From NCBI RefSeq assembly GCF_009469765.1, contig NZ_SSSQ01000002.1, forward strand, positions 434,001-498,000: 64,000 nucleotides of DNA, read 5' to 3'. Shown here piece by piece: positions 24,829 to 33,945 of this stretch. The DNA is from Dechloromonas hortensis. Its GTDB lineage: Bacteria > Pseudomonadota > Gammaproteobacteria > Burkholderiales > Rhodocyclaceae. Below the pieces are notes generated by a model. The model had not been told where the DNA came from. It made no database searches and was given only the letters and a program-made list of their open reading frames with translations. Numbering within the stretch: the stretch's first letter is position 1; each line of letters opens with the position of its first letter. Position numbers and translations under genes: made by a program.

Positions 24829-26013
24829 TTACGGTCGCATCCAGGCGCTGCCGACCTGAAAATAGGCGGCCGGACCATCGCGGCTCCAGGCGACATCCAG
24901 TCCCATGTGGATGCCGTATTTTTTGGCCACCTCATAACGCAGCCCGGCGCCACCAGCGACCACGTTGCTGGTTTGCGTCAATTGGCGGATTTCATCGACC
25001 GCCGAACCGGCCCCGACAAAGCCGAGGAGACTGAAGCGTTGCCAGAATTGCCAGCGCAATTCGGCTTCCACTTGCGCGACCTTTTCCCCCTGATAACGCA
25101 TGGCGGGAACCCCGCGCATCAGGACAAATGGTTGAATGTAGAAAGGCGCATCGCCGTAGTTGAAGCTTATGCTTTCACGCAAACCGAAAGACCATTTCGC
25201 ATCAAGCGGGAAATATTGCATGCCGATCAGGTTTAGCCGCGTGAATTTCAGGTCGCTGCCCAAGGCCTCGTTGAACAGGCTGACCGACAACTCCAGATAA
25301 TTGCCGCTGCGCGGCGTGAAAATGTTGTCGCGTGAATCGTGCGAAAAAGTGGTATTGATGCCCCCGAGCTGGATCGACCGGTCGCGCTCCGGAAAATCAA
25401 AGGGGGTGTTGAAGGTGGCGCTGGTGCTGGCCAGTATGTAACCCAGTCCGATCCAGTTCTGGGATTGGCCGATCCGGTACTTTGCTTGTGCCATTGCACC
25501 CGACAAGTCAAGAGAGTAGGAGCGTGGGTGCTTGTTCAGGAAACCTTGCTCGCCAGTGCCGTAGTAATCCAGGTTGATGCTGGTTTTGATCGCGCCGACC
25601 AGCGTTTGCAGTCGATCGTCCAGCCAGTAGCGCATATCCCCGAGGATCAGGCCGCGTGATCCGTTGTCGGTAGCGAGGGCGCCGACCACCGAGATATTCG
25701 GGCGACCAAACCCCGCACCCGCTTCCGGATTTTGCTTGTCGATGAAGGCCAGGGCGCCAACGGCGCCCAAACCGACGGCTGGTTCCGTGATCGGAATGGC
25801 TAGTGGAAGAAAGCCATAGGCCTGGTCGATGAAGTTGCTCAAATCCGGCCAGCCATCGTCGACCGCTGTCGGCGACGACGCTTGCTGGGCAGTTGCTTCG
25901 GCAGGCTTCTGCCCGGCGGAAGGCACGGTCTGTGCCCATGAGTTCAGGCCGGACGAGAGCAACACAAGCCAGCTAACTGCTTTGAAAGCATAAAGGTGAA
26001 TTCGATTGGTCAT
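24829..26013 (-). CDS. Surface-antigen (Omp85/BamA-like barrel) outer-membrane protein
   Basis: This 394-aa exported protein has a signal peptide ending near SWAQ-TV. The C-terminal 250 residues alternate in the manner of a 16-strand barrel and resemble the bacterial surface antigen (D15) domain without POTRA repeats. SHDSRDNIFTPRSGNYLELS is the typical barrel signature. Such proteins may secrete or insert an outer-membrane partner; no dedicated partner is visible here. ATG 26013 is the start that gives a proper signal peptide; the longer frame upstream is rejected. It is convergent with the CoA transferase operon. Confidence 0.82.
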   Translation of the reverse strand: MTNRIHLYAFKAVSWLVLLSSGLNSWAQTVPSAGQKPAEATAQQASSPTAVDDGWPDLSNFIDQAYGFLPLAIPITEPAVGLGAVGALAFIDKQNPEAGAGFGRPNISVVGALATDNGSRGLILGDMRYWLDDRLQTLVGAIKTSINLDYYGTGEQGFLNKHPRSYSLDLSGAMAQAKYRIGQSQNWIGLGYILASTSATFNTPFDFPERDRSIQLGGINTTFSHDSRDNIFTPRSGNYLELSVSLFNEALGSDLKFTRLNLIGMQYFPLDAKWSFGLRESISFNYGDAPFYIQPFVLMRGVPAMRYQGEKVAQVEAELRWQFWQRFSLLGFVGAGSAVDEIRQLTQTSNVVAGGAGLRYEVAKKYGIHMGLDVAWSRDGPAAYFQVGSAWMRP

Positions 26014-26130
26014 TGCAGCGCACTTTCTGGCTGTTGTGCTTGATTCGGATCCCGGTTTTCCTGTTGTCGGCGAAGTTCCGGTGGGACTTGTATTACCCCT
26101 GAAATCGGTATTCAAAGCGAACACTTGCCG

Positions 26131-26145
26131 GTGGTATGCTACCAC
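26131..26145. promoter_or_regulatory. Short perfect palindrome in a divergent promoter region
   Basis: GTGGTA-TGC-TACCAC forms a perfect 6-bp inverted repeat in the 240-bp gap between the surface-antigen gene (minus) and the glycine-zipper gene (plus). It overlaps a weak plus-strand promoter match, TTCAAA (26111-26116) and TATGCT (26135-26140) with 18-bp spacing. It could be an operator; nothing else in the gap is recognisable. Confidence 0.4.
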
Positions 26146-26253
26146 TTGTCATCTTCCGGATGACCTGACCTGCTTCGATACGAGACATGAACCAGTAAAG
26201 TGTTTTGCCTGCCGCATGGCGCCTGGCATTCACCTTTTGTGGAGGTTGATCGA

Positions 26254-26718
26254 ATGAAACAGAAAACCCTATGGGTGTTTGCCTGCGGTCTGGGGCTGGT
26301 TTCCCTGGTGTTCGCCCAGCAATACGTGTATCCGGCGAAGGGGCAGTCTCCGGCGCAACAACAGAGCGATGAGTCGGCCTGTCATACATGGGCCGTCCAG
26401 CAAACCGGTTTTGACCCAGCAAAGCCGCCACCGCCACAACAGGCGGCAAAGCCGCCAACAACCGCCACAGGTACCACCCCCGGTGCCGGTGCGCGTGGGG
26501 CCATGCGAGGGGCTGTCGTCGGCGAGGTTGTCGGCGGCGACGCCGGGACTGGTGCCGCGGTCGGGGCGGTTGCCGCGCGCGGACAGAGCCGCCGGCAAAA
26601 TGCCGCAACCCAGCAACAAGCCCAGCAACAGCAACAGGCCAGTTCCCAGCAACAACAGGGCGCATATACGAAGGCACGCGCCGCCTGTCTGGAAGGGCGG
26701 GGCTACACCGTCAAATGA
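26254..26718 (+). CDS. Glycine-zipper domain exported protein
   Basis: This 154-aa protein has a signal peptide (MKQKTLWVFACGLGLVSLVFA), then a Gln/Pro-rich segment, a glycine-zipper membrane-associating segment (GARGAMRGAVVGEVVGG and GTGAAVGAVAARG), a long Gln-rich stretch and a C-terminal YTKARAACLEGRGYTVK. The last motif is common in YMGG/glycine-zipper proteins of the envelope. GGAGG at 26241-26245 is the ribosome site for ATG 26254. It lies 92 bases before the DUF3141 gene. Function is unknown; an envelope-stress or membrane-structure role is likely. Confidence 0.85.
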   Translation: MKQKTLWVFACGLGLVSLVFAQQYVYPAKGQSPAQQQSDESACHTWAVQQTGFDPAKPPPPQQAAKPPTTATGTTPGAGARGAMRGAVVGEVVGGDAGTGAAVGAVAARGQSRRQNAATQQQAQQQQQASSQQQQGAYTKARAACLEGRGYTVK

Positions 26719-26810
26719 GCTGAAGCCTCTTCAACAGTCCCCTAACTCTGCCTCCGCTTTGGTTGTAAAGGCAGTGCAGCAAGTCAATACCGTTATCGAG
26801 GATTAGCAAT

Positions 26811-29069
26811 ATGTCCAACCCGTCCAGTAAAAAATCGACTGACTCAACGGCTAACAAGACAGCAGATGTGCTACCGGGATTGCTTGGCGGCATGAACGCC
26901 ATCCTCCAGGCCTGGGGGCCGGTGGGGGAATACATGGTAGATGCCAGCCAACGTACCATTCTGTTCTGGGACCTGCTGCGCCAGCGCAGTGACCAATACT
27001 ATGCGCAGAAGGCGAAGAAGGTTCCTCATGTGCTCAACTTCGATGCCGAACTGGTGCTCGACGCCCGTGGTTTCGAGCGGCCGGTCAATTACATGCTGGT
27101 CCGTATCAAACCGCCGGCAGGGGTAACGATTGATCTGCAAAAACGGCCGTTCGTCGTTGTCGACCCGCGCGCCGGGCACGGGCCGGGGATTGGCGGCTTC
27201 AAGGCCGACAGCGAACTCGGCGTCGCCATGCGTGCCGGGCATCCCTGTTATTTCGTCGGCTTTACCCCGGAGCCGATGCCGGGGCAAACCATCGAAGACA
27301 TCATGCGCGCCGAGGCGGTCTTCCTGGAAAAAGTCATCGAGCTACATCCGGAGGCCGAGGGCAAGCCCTGCATCATCGGCAACTGCCAGGCCGGTTGGGC
27401 GGTCATGATGCTGGCCGCGACGCGACCTGAGCTGTGTGGCCCGGTCATCGTTCCCGGCTCGCCGCTTTCCTACTGGGCTGGTGTCGAAGGTGAGAACCCG
27501 ATGCGCTATACCGGCGGCCTGGCCGGTGGTAGCTGGATCACCGCGCTGACCAGCGACCTCGGCAACGGCAAGTTCGATGGTGCCCATCTGGTCAAGAATT
27601 TCGAGAACCTGAACCCGGCCAACACGCTGTGGAGCAAGAATTACGATATCTGGTCTACGATCGACAGCGGTGCACAGCGTTTCCTCGAGTTCGAGAAGTG
27701 GTGGGGCGGTCACGTCAATCTGAATGGCGAGGAAATTCAATGGATCGTCGATCAGTTGTTCGTCGGCAATCGTCTGGCGACAGGCGAGATCGTGACCAGC
27801 GATGGCAAGCGGATCGATCTCCGCAACATTCGCTCGCCGATAATCTGTTTCTGCTCCAAGGGCGACAACATCACCCCGCCGCAACAGGCCTTGGGTTGGA
27901 TCACTGATTTGTACGCCAAGGATGACGACATCCGCGTCTGTGGCCAGACCATCATCTACGCCATTCACGAAAGCGTCGGGCACCTTGGCATCTTTGTTTC
28001 GGGCGGCATTGCCAAGAAGGAGCATCAGGAGTTCGCCTCCAACATCGACCTGGTCGATGTCTTGCCGCCCGGTCTGTATGAGGCGGTAATGACCCCGAAG
28101 TCTGGCGAGGCGGCCAACCCCGACTTGGTGGTCGGCGACTGGATCGTGCGCTTCGAGCCGCGCACCTTGAACGACATCCGTGCCGTCGTCCTGCCCAGCG
28201 CCGAGAACGAGCGTCGTTTTGCTGCCGTCCAGCGGGTATCGGAGATCAATCTCGGTCTTTATCGGACGCTTCTTCAACCCCTTGTCCGGGCTGGTATAAA
28301 CGAACAGACGGCGGAATGGATGAAAAAACTCAATCCATCCGAACTCCAGTTTGAGATTTTTTCCGATCGCAACCCGTTTATGCAGCAAATTGCCCAACTT
28401 GCCGAGGAGGTTCGCCAACAACGTCAGCCGGTATCGGCAGACAATCCATTCCTGGCCTGGCAATCGGCGATTTCTGAAGGGATAGTCACCGCTCTCGATG
28501 GCTATCGCGATCTACGCGATAGCAGCCTGGAACAGATCTTCCTGGCCACTTACAGTTCTCCGGTGCTGCAGGCGCTGCTCGGCCTCAAGGCCTCGGATGC
28601 GCCGCCACGCAAGCGACCTGGCATGGACCCGGAACGCATCGCGTTCATCGAGCGGCGTATCGCCGAGTTGAAGTCGCGTATCGCCGACGGTGGATTGCAC
28701 GAAGCAGTAATTCGCAGCCTGGTCTATATCGGGATGGCCGGGCCTGGGGTGGACGAACGCGCATTCAACGAATTGCGGCAAATTCGCGCTGAAAATAAGG
28801 GCATGTCACTAGATGAGTTCAAACAGCTTCTCCGCGAGCAGTTTTTTGGGCTGTTGCTCGATCAGGAGGCTGCGCTGGCGGCGATTCCGACAATGTTGCC
28901 AACTGATCCCGCTCTCCGCGCGAAATCGCTGGAAGCCATTCGGCGTACGGTCGAGGCGACTGGCAAGGCGACAGGAGAGCGAGCCGAACGACTGGCTCTG
29001 ATCGAGAAACTTTTTACTGGTACCGAGCAAAAAGTGGCGACCAAACGAATCTCACGCAAGGTCAGCTAA
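26811..29069 (+). CDS. DUF3141 family alpha/beta hydrolase, PHA-synthase-like
   Basis: This 752-aa protein has an alpha/beta-hydrolase core resembling class III/I polyhydroxyalkanoate synthase. The nucleophile elbow reads IIGNCQAGWA, placing a Cys (about residue 192) where PHA synthases have their catalytic Cys. A His is expected in ESVGHLGIFVSGG (about residues 385-400) and an acid in FCSKGDNITPP. A roughly 250-residue helical C-terminal region is specific to DUF3141. Whether it makes polymer or hydrolyses a thioester is unknown. A phosphotransacylase follows 29 bases later, suggesting a shared acyl-CoA substrate. Confidence 0.85.
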   Translation: MSNPSSKKSTDSTANKTADVLPGLLGGMNAILQAWGPVGEYMVDASQRTILFWDLLRQRSDQYYAQKAKKVPHVLNFDAELVLDARGFERPVNYMLVRIKPPAGVTIDLQKRPFVVVDPRAGHGPGIGGFKADSELGVAMRAGHPCYFVGFTPEPMPGQTIEDIMRAEAVFLEKVIELHPEAEGKPCIIGNCQAGWAVMMLAATRPELCGPVIVPGSPLSYWAGVEGENPMRYTGGLAGGSWITALTSDLGNGKFDGAHLVKNFENLNPANTLWSKNYDIWSTIDSGAQRFLEFEKWWGGHVNLNGEEIQWIVDQLFVGNRLATGEIVTSDGKRIDLRNIRSPIICFCSKGDNITPPQQALGWITDLYAKDDDIRVCGQTIIYAIHESVGHLGIFVSGGIAKKEHQEFASNIDLVDVLPPGLYEAVMTPKSGEAANPDLVVGDWIVRFEPRTLNDIRAVVLPSAENERRFAAVQRVSEINLGLYRTLLQPLVRAGINEQTAEWMKKLNPSELQFEIFSDRNPFMQQIAQLAEEVRQQRQPVSADNPFLAWQSAISEGIVTALDGYRDLRDSSLEQIFLATYSSPVLQALLGLKASDAPPRKRPGMDPERIAFIERRIAELKSRIADGGLHEAVIRSLVYIGMAGPGVDERAFNELRQIRAENKGMSLDEFKQLLREQFFGLLLDQEAALAAIPTMLPTDPALRAKSLEAIRRTVEATGKATGERAERLALIEKLFTGTEQKVATKRISRKVS

Positions 29070-29098
29070 TCAGTATGCATCGATGAGAGGGAAGAGGC

Positions 29099-30040
29099 AT
29101 GGAACGTAAACACGAGAAATACGAACGCTTGATTGCTCGCTGTAAGACCCTGTCACCGACGCCGACCGCTGTTGCCCATCCATGTGACGAGAATTCGCTG
29201 AGGGGGGCGGTGGAGGCTGCAGAAATGGGAATTCTGCAGCCGATTCTGGTCGGCCCCCGTAGCAAGATCGACGCCGTGGCAGGGCAATTCGGGCTCGATA
29301 TCTCGAAATTCGAACTGGTGGACGTGCCGCATAGCGTTGCCGCCGCAGAGGCTGCCGTCCAACTGGCCCGCGAAGGGCGGGCCGAATTGCTGATGAAGGG
29401 AAGCCTGCATACCGATGAACTGATGGCCGCCGTGGTGCGCAGCGGAACCGGCTTGCGGACGGCGCGACGGATCAGTCACTGCTTCATCATGGATGTGCCG
29501 AGCCTGGATCGGGCGATTTTCGTCACCGATGCGGCAATCAACATCTTTCCAAGCATGGAAGACAAGATGCACATCATCCAGAACGCAATCGATCTGGCGC
29601 ACTCGCTGGGGATCGAGCAACCCAAGGTAGCGATCCTCTCGGCGATGGAAACGATCAATCCGAAACTCCAATCGACCATCGAGGCCGGCGCTCTCTGCAA
29701 AATGGCGGATCGTGGTCAGATCACCGGCGGCATTCTCGACGGCCCGCTGGCGCTCGACAATGCAGTCGATCTCAATGCAGCCAAGATCAAGAAGATCGAG
29801 TCGCCGGTCGCCGGCCAGGCCGATATTCTGGTGGTGCCGGATCTTGAGGCCGGCAACATGCTGGCCAAGAGCCTGAGCTTCATGGCGGACGCCGATGCGG
29901 CCGGCATCGTGCTCGGTGCACGAGTGCCGATCATCCTGACCAGCCGTGCCGATTCCGTGCTGACGCGACTTGCATCCTGTGCCGTCGCCGCACTAGTTGC
30001 TCAGGCCAGGCGAGAGAATGTCAGTACGGCATTGGCCTGA
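29099..30040 (+). CDS. Phosphate acetyl/butyryltransferase
   Basis: This 313-aa enzyme of the PTA_PTB family interconverts acyl-CoA plus phosphate with acyl-phosphate plus CoA. Characteristic segments are LLMKGSLHTDELMAAVV, IFVTDAAINIFPSMEDK, and the phosphate/CoA-binding region GQITGGILDGPLALDNAV near residue 215. The length matches phosphate butyryltransferases and the C-terminal unit of MaoC-Pta fusions rather than the 700-aa Pta. No acetate/butyrate kinase gene is adjacent. It is probably cotranscribed with DUF3141, and its end is only 4 bases from the convergent GNAT gene. Confidence 0.92.
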   Translation: MERKHEKYERLIARCKTLSPTPTAVAHPCDENSLRGAVEAAEMGILQPILVGPRSKIDAVAGQFGLDISKFELVDVPHSVAAAEAAVQLAREGRAELLMKGSLHTDELMAAVVRSGTGLRTARRISHCFIMDVPSLDRAIFVTDAAINIFPSMEDKMHIIQNAIDLAHSLGIEQPKVAILSAMETINPKLQSTIEAGALCKMADRGQITGGILDGPLALDNAVDLNAAKIKKIESPVAGQADILVVPDLEAGNMLAKSLSFMADADAAGIVLGARVPIILTSRADSVLTRLASCAVAALVAQARRENVSTALA

Positions 30041-30044
30041 TGCC

Positions 30045-30569
30045 TTAGCTTTTCAGTGCCAAAGAAAGGTGCACCGTGCCATCGGATACTTCGGAGGTCA
30101 TTGGCCAACCGCTACGTTTGAAGACCCCGAGCATCGCGGTGTTGTGCGGCAGTACTTCGGCGATAAAGGTCTTGATACCGGCGCCCACCGCAATTCGGCC
30201 GAGATGCTTGAGCAGGAGGCCGGCAATGCCCAGTCGATGAAAGTCCTCCTCGATCAGAAAAGCCACTTCGGCGCTGTCCTCGTCTACCCGGACATAGCTC
30301 GCCGAGGCGATTACGATTTCTCGACCTTTCTGGACGATAGTGCCGAGTAAGATGACCCGGCGGTCGAAGTCGGTTTCCCGAAAGCGCTGCAGTTCGGCCT
30401 CCGAAATTTCCTTCTTGGGACTGAAAAAGCGCAGATAGACCGATTCGGGATTGAGCTGATGGAATGCTTCGACGATCCTGTCGCTGTCATCCGGGCGTGA
30501 GGCCCGGATGCATATGTCGAGGCCGTTTTTCAGGGTTTCAGTTGCGGTGTACTGACGGATATCGAGCAT
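30045..30569 (-). CDS. GNAT-family N-acetyltransferase
   Basis: This 174-aa single-domain acetyltransferase has IRASRPDDSDRIVEAF at the N-terminus and the acetyl-CoA-binding region around residues 110-135 (VAFLIEEDFHRLGIAGLLLKH, Q/RxxGxG/A-like loop). The start at 30569 has AAGGAG 9 bases upstream; an ATG at 30578 is too close to it. Pat/RimI-type GNATs with LNPESVYLRFF often form the C-terminal domain of acetyl-CoA synthetase-like protein lysine acetyltransferases. A protein target is therefore possible, especially beside a phosphotransacylase, but unproven. Confidence 0.9.
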   Translation of the reverse strand: MLDIRQYTATETLKNGLDICIRASRPDDSDRIVEAFHQLNPESVYLRFFSPKKEISEAELQRFRETDFDRRVILLGTIVQKGREIVIASASYVRVDEDSAEVAFLIEEDFHRLGIAGLLLKHLGRIAVGAGIKTFIAEVLPHNTAMLGVFKRSGWPMTSEVSDGTVHLSLALKS

Positions 30570-30744
30570 GATGCACATCTCCTTGCCAGATCTTTGTCTT
30601 TCGAAAGTCAGCTGCTTGCCGTGAGCTGAGTGCCCGGCAGATACCCTCCAATCATAACCAAGAACGGTATCCCTGGGAAAATGAAGGGCATCGGGTATTG
30701 AGGATTTGCTATGTGCCACCTATCATGCATAAGTAGAACCCCTT

Positions 30745-30770
30745 CATAAGAGGTCCCTTGCATAAGAGGT
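30745..30770. repeat. Short direct repeat CATAAGAGGT
   Basis: The 10-bp sequence CATAAGAGGT occurs at 30745-30754 and 30761-30770, with a partial GCATAAG at 30727-30733. The 16-17-bp period puts the copies roughly one and a half helical turns apart. They lie in the divergent gap between the GNAT gene and the small gene at 30807. They could be binding sites or a small duplication. Confidence 0.5.
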
Positions 30771-30806
30771 TTGGCCGATTCTCATTGGCGGTGCTGGAGC
30801 AATCAA

Positions 30807-31076
30807 ATGAAGACAGTTCGCTCGCTGACACTGAATTTCATCGATGGCAAGAAAATGTCGTTCGAGTTTCCGGAGCAGGTTGAAATCAACGCCGCCCGAC
30901 AGTTGATGTTGAAAAGTCTTTGGGAGAGCGATCGGCTGGTGGTCGAAGTCGATGGGGATTTTTTAATTTTCCCGATCAGTAACATCCGCTATTTTCAACT
31001 TTCTATTCCCGGGATGCTTGAGGAGCGGTTGAAGCTTCCTTCGCACACCATTTACGGCGCTTCGATCGTTCGCTGA
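30807..31076 (+). CDS. Small hypothetical protein (89 aa)
   Basis: The protein is acidic-basic mixed with no signal or membrane segment (MKTVRSLTLNFIDGKKMSFE). It is likely a small all-beta domain: strands alternate around VVEVDGDFLIFPISNIRYFQL. GGAG 7 bases before ATG 30807 supports translation; the 12-residue extension upstream has no ribosome site. It lies 70 bases before the AAE transporter. I do not recognise the family. Confidence 0.72.
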   Translation: MKTVRSLTLNFIDGKKMSFEFPEQVEINAARQLMLKSLWESDRLVVEVDGDFLIFPISNIRYFQLSIPGMLEERLKLPSHTIYGASIVR

Positions 31077-31146
31077 CAAGGTGATTGAGGTGCATGTTGC
31101 CTGGTTGTTGAAAGTCAGTAATTAGACTATTCCAAGGAGTCTGGCC

Positions 31147-32739
31147 GTGGAAGAGATAAAGCTATTGCTTGAAACGCAGCCGTTGTTCACCTTGTTTCTG
31201 ACCATTGCCCTAGGCTATCTGGTCGGTGAAATCAACATCAAGGGCTTCGCGCTGGGCTCCGGCGCGGTACTGTTCGTCGGTCTGGCCGTCGGGGGATTTG
31301 CCGCGAAGGCGGCGCCACCAGGCGTACTCGGCACCATGGGTCTCCTGCTCTTTCTCTACGGGGTCGGGATTCAGTACGGAGCGCAGTTCTTCAAAGGCCT
31401 GACCAGCAAGGAGGGAATCAAGGCCAACGCGGCTGCGACCCTCGGGGTGCTGGGGGCGGGCTGTGTTTCGGTGGCCCTGGTGCCATTCGCCGGTCTGGCC
31501 GCCGACGAATCGCTCGGTATCTTTGCCGGGGCAGGCACCAGCACGGCGACCTTGCAGGCGATTCTGGCGGCGGTGACGAGCAATGGTGCCGCAGTGGGTT
31601 ACAGCGTGGCTTATCCGTTCGGAGTGGCGATTCCGATTCTCGGCATTTACATCCTGAAGGCTTGGTTGAAGCCCAAGATCGATCTGCCTGCCGGGCAGGT
31701 TGTCGAGACGGCGGAAATTGCCTTGTTGAATTCAGCTTTCTATGGTGTCGGCTTTCCAGAACTGATACCTCGCTTGCCGGCCGGCGTGATGATTGCTGCG
31801 ATCCGGCGGGAGCATCACAACTGCCTGCCTTCGGATGATTTTGTTTTGGCCCCGGGCGACGTCTTGTTGGCGACTTCCACCGACAAGTCGGCGCTGCAAA
31901 ATACGGTGGCCCTGCTGGGCGAACTGCAGCCCGGGCGGATTACCAGCCATCGCGAGGATTTCGACTACATTCGTGTCTTCGCTTCGAAACCGAGTGTGGT
32001 TGGCTGCGCTATTGGCGATCTGGCGCTGCCGGCCGGCATCGAGTGTTCGATTATCCAGGTGCGGCGTGGCGATAGCGATCTCCATCCCAGCCCTGATCTG
32101 ATCCTCGAGGTTGGGGACCGGGTCGGCCTGCTGGTGCCGCGCGACAAGATCAAGAACATCCGGGCCTTTTTCGGCGACTCGATCAAGGGAACGGCCGATC
32201 TCAGCTATATCTCGATCGGTATCGGTGCCGCGCTTGGACTGCTCGTCGGCTTGATTCCATTGGCCATTCCCGGTGTCGGCAAACTCACCCTCGGCCTTGC
32301 GGCCCTGCTGCTGGTCGCTCTTTACCTCGGCAAAATCCGGCGGAGCGGTCCCTTTGTCTGGACCATGCCGCTATCGGCCAATCTCGTGCTGCGCAACTTC
32401 GGTTTGACCATCTTCCTGGCCCAGGTCGGGCTGGCCTCGGGGCCGAAGTTCTTTGCGACGGTGAGCACGACCGGCGCCAGCTTCCTGCTCTACGGCGCGC
32501 TGATCGCTACCGCCCTGGTGTTGATTACCGCCTTCTTTTGTCTGGTTGTTTTCCGCTTACCTTTCGATACCGCGATCGGTGTCATCTCCGGCGCCACCGG
32601 CAATCCGGCGATCCTTGCTTTTGCCAGCCGTACCGCCGGTACAGATCGGCCGGATGTCGGCTACGCCATGATCTTTCCATCGATGACCATCTTCAAGATC
32701 GTGTTTGCGCAAATCGCCGTGATATTGCTGGGTGGGTGA
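31147..32739 (+). CDS. AAE-family (aspartate:alanine exchanger-like) transporter with RCK_C domains
   Basis: This 530-aa membrane protein starts at GTG 31147, with AAGGAG 7 bases upstream. It has about five N-terminal membrane segments, a central cytoplasmic part (residues 180-350) containing two TrkA-C/RCK_C-like domains (VLAPGDVLLATSTD and LILEVGDRVGLLVPRD), and about six C-terminal segments. This is the layout of AspT/YidE/YbjL exchangers, which swap dicarboxylates or amino acids. Repeated half-motifs GAGTSTATLQAILAA and SGATGNPAILAFASRT support the duplication. It is followed 53 bases later by D-lactate dehydrogenase. Confidence 0.92.
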   Translation: MEEIKLLLETQPLFTLFLTIALGYLVGEINIKGFALGSGAVLFVGLAVGGFAAKAAPPGVLGTMGLLLFLYGVGIQYGAQFFKGLTSKEGIKANAAATLGVLGAGCVSVALVPFAGLAADESLGIFAGAGTSTATLQAILAAVTSNGAAVGYSVAYPFGVAIPILGIYILKAWLKPKIDLPAGQVVETAEIALLNSAFYGVGFPELIPRLPAGVMIAAIRREHHNCLPSDDFVLAPGDVLLATSTDKSALQNTVALLGELQPGRITSHREDFDYIRVFASKPSVVGCAIGDLALPAGIECSIIQVRRGDSDLHPSPDLILEVGDRVGLLVPRDKIKNIRAFFGDSIKGTADLSYISIGIGAALGLLVGLIPLAIPGVGKLTLGLAALLLVALYLGKIRRSGPFVWTMPLSANLVLRNFGLTIFLAQVGLASGPKFFATVSTTGASFLLYGALIATALVLITAFFCLVVFRLPFDTAIGVISGATGNPAILAFASRTAGTDRPDVGYAMIFPSMTIFKIVFAQIAVILLGG

Positions 32740-32792
32740 CGCCCGAAGCAGGCAGCCCAGACATTTTTTCCATATTTCATGGAGCAGATAAA

Positions 32793-33788
32793 ATGAAAAT
32801 TGCCGTATTCAGCGCCAAGCGTTACGACCGCGACTTCCTCACTGCAGCCAATGAAACAGCTGGTCATCAGCTTCGTTTTTTCGACGAGATGCTCGACCAG
32901 GAGTCGGCCGCACTCGCCGCCGGCTATGAGGCCGTCTGCATCTTCGTTAATGACCGTGCCGATGCCGGCGTACTCAAGGCGCTCGCTGCCGCAGGCACTC
33001 GCCTGGTGGCGCTGCGCTGTACCGGCTTCAACAACGTCGATCTGCAGGCTGCCGCGGAATTGGGGCTCAAGGTTGTCCGGGTGGTGACCTATTCGCCCTA
33101 TTCGGTGGCCGAGCATGCGGTGGCGTTGCTGCAGGCAATCAATCGCAAGATTCACCGTGCCTACAACCGGACGCGAGACTCCAATTTTGCGCTGGATGGG
33201 CTGATGGGCTTCGACCTGCACGGCAAGACCGTGGCCGTGGTCGGCACTGGCAAGATCGGCTGTGTCTTCGCCAAAATCATGCTGGGCTTTGGCTGTCGGG
33301 TCATCGGCTACGACAAGTACCCATCGGAAACCTTTACCGCACTGGGGGCGAGTTATGCCCAGCCCGGGGAAATCGGGGCCAAGGCCGACATCATTTCCCT
33401 GCATTGTCCGCTGACGCCGGAAACGCACCATATCGTCAATGCCGACACCCTGGCCCGGGCCAAGCGCGGGGCGTTGCTGATCAATACGAGTCGTGGCGGG
33501 CTGGTCGATACCGAGGCGGTGATCGAAGCGCTGAAAAGCGGTCAGTTGGGCGGCTTGGCGATTGACGTCTATGAGCAGGAGGCCGACCTGTTCTTCCGCG
33601 ATCTGTCGAATACCATCGTCGCGGACGATGTGTTCCAGCGCCTGCTTTCTTTCCCCAACGTGATCGTTACCGGGCACCAGGCCTTTTTTACCGAGGAAGC
33701 GATCACGACCATTTGCGAAACGACCATCAACAGCGTCAGCGAGTTTGCCGAGGGGCGTCCGCTGACCAACGAGATCAAGGCCTCTTGA
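32793..33788 (+). CDS. ldhA: D-lactate dehydrogenase (2-hydroxyacid dehydrogenase)
   Basis: This 331-aa NAD-dependent enzyme reduces pyruvate to D-lactate. The start MKIAVFSAKRYDRDFL is characteristic of LdhA and fits ATG 32793 (GGAG 8 bases upstream). Features are the NAD fold with VVGTGKIG near residue 150, the catalytic Arg in INTSRGGLVD, a Glu in the EQEADLFF segment and the His in VTGHQAFFTEEA. It is placed after an AAE transporter, perhaps for export or exchange of an organic acid. Strict substrate assignment among D-2-hydroxyacid dehydrogenases is an inference, though this N-terminus favours lactate. Confidence 0.92.
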   Translation: MKIAVFSAKRYDRDFLTAANETAGHQLRFFDEMLDQESAALAAGYEAVCIFVNDRADAGVLKALAAAGTRLVALRCTGFNNVDLQAAAELGLKVVRVVTYSPYSVAEHAVALLQAINRKIHRAYNRTRDSNFALDGLMGFDLHGKTVAVVGTGKIGCVFAKIMLGFGCRVIGYDKYPSETFTALGASYAQPGEIGAKADIISLHCPLTPETHHIVNADTLARAKRGALLINTSRGGLVDTEAVIEALKSGQLGGLAIDVYEQEADLFFRDLSNTIVADDVFQRLLSFPNVIVTGHQAFFTEEAITTICETTINSVSEFAEGRPLTNEIKAS

Positions 33789-33909
33789 TTCGCTCGGGAG
33801 GGCTCCAGCAAGCCTCAACGGCCCTTCTTGGCGGATACGTCGCAATAGCGCGTTGTCGTGCGTTGGCGACAATTGAAGATGCTATAAATCAAACGCTTAG
33901 CTGTGTAGC

Positions 33910-33945
33910 GTCCGCTGCTGTCGCCACGCAACGACAGCGGCGGAC
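33910..33945. other. Strong hairpin in the 33789-34083 intergenic gap
   Basis: GTCCGCTGCTGTCG (33910-33923) pairs with CGACAGCGGCGGAC (33932-33945) with one G-U-type mismatch and an 8-nt loop. No T-run follows on either strand. A second, AT-rich inverted repeat (AAATTCTGCC at 33957-33966 and GGCGTAGAATTT at 33990-34001) lies just downstream. The rest of this 295-bp gap shows no gene. Confidence 0.6.
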
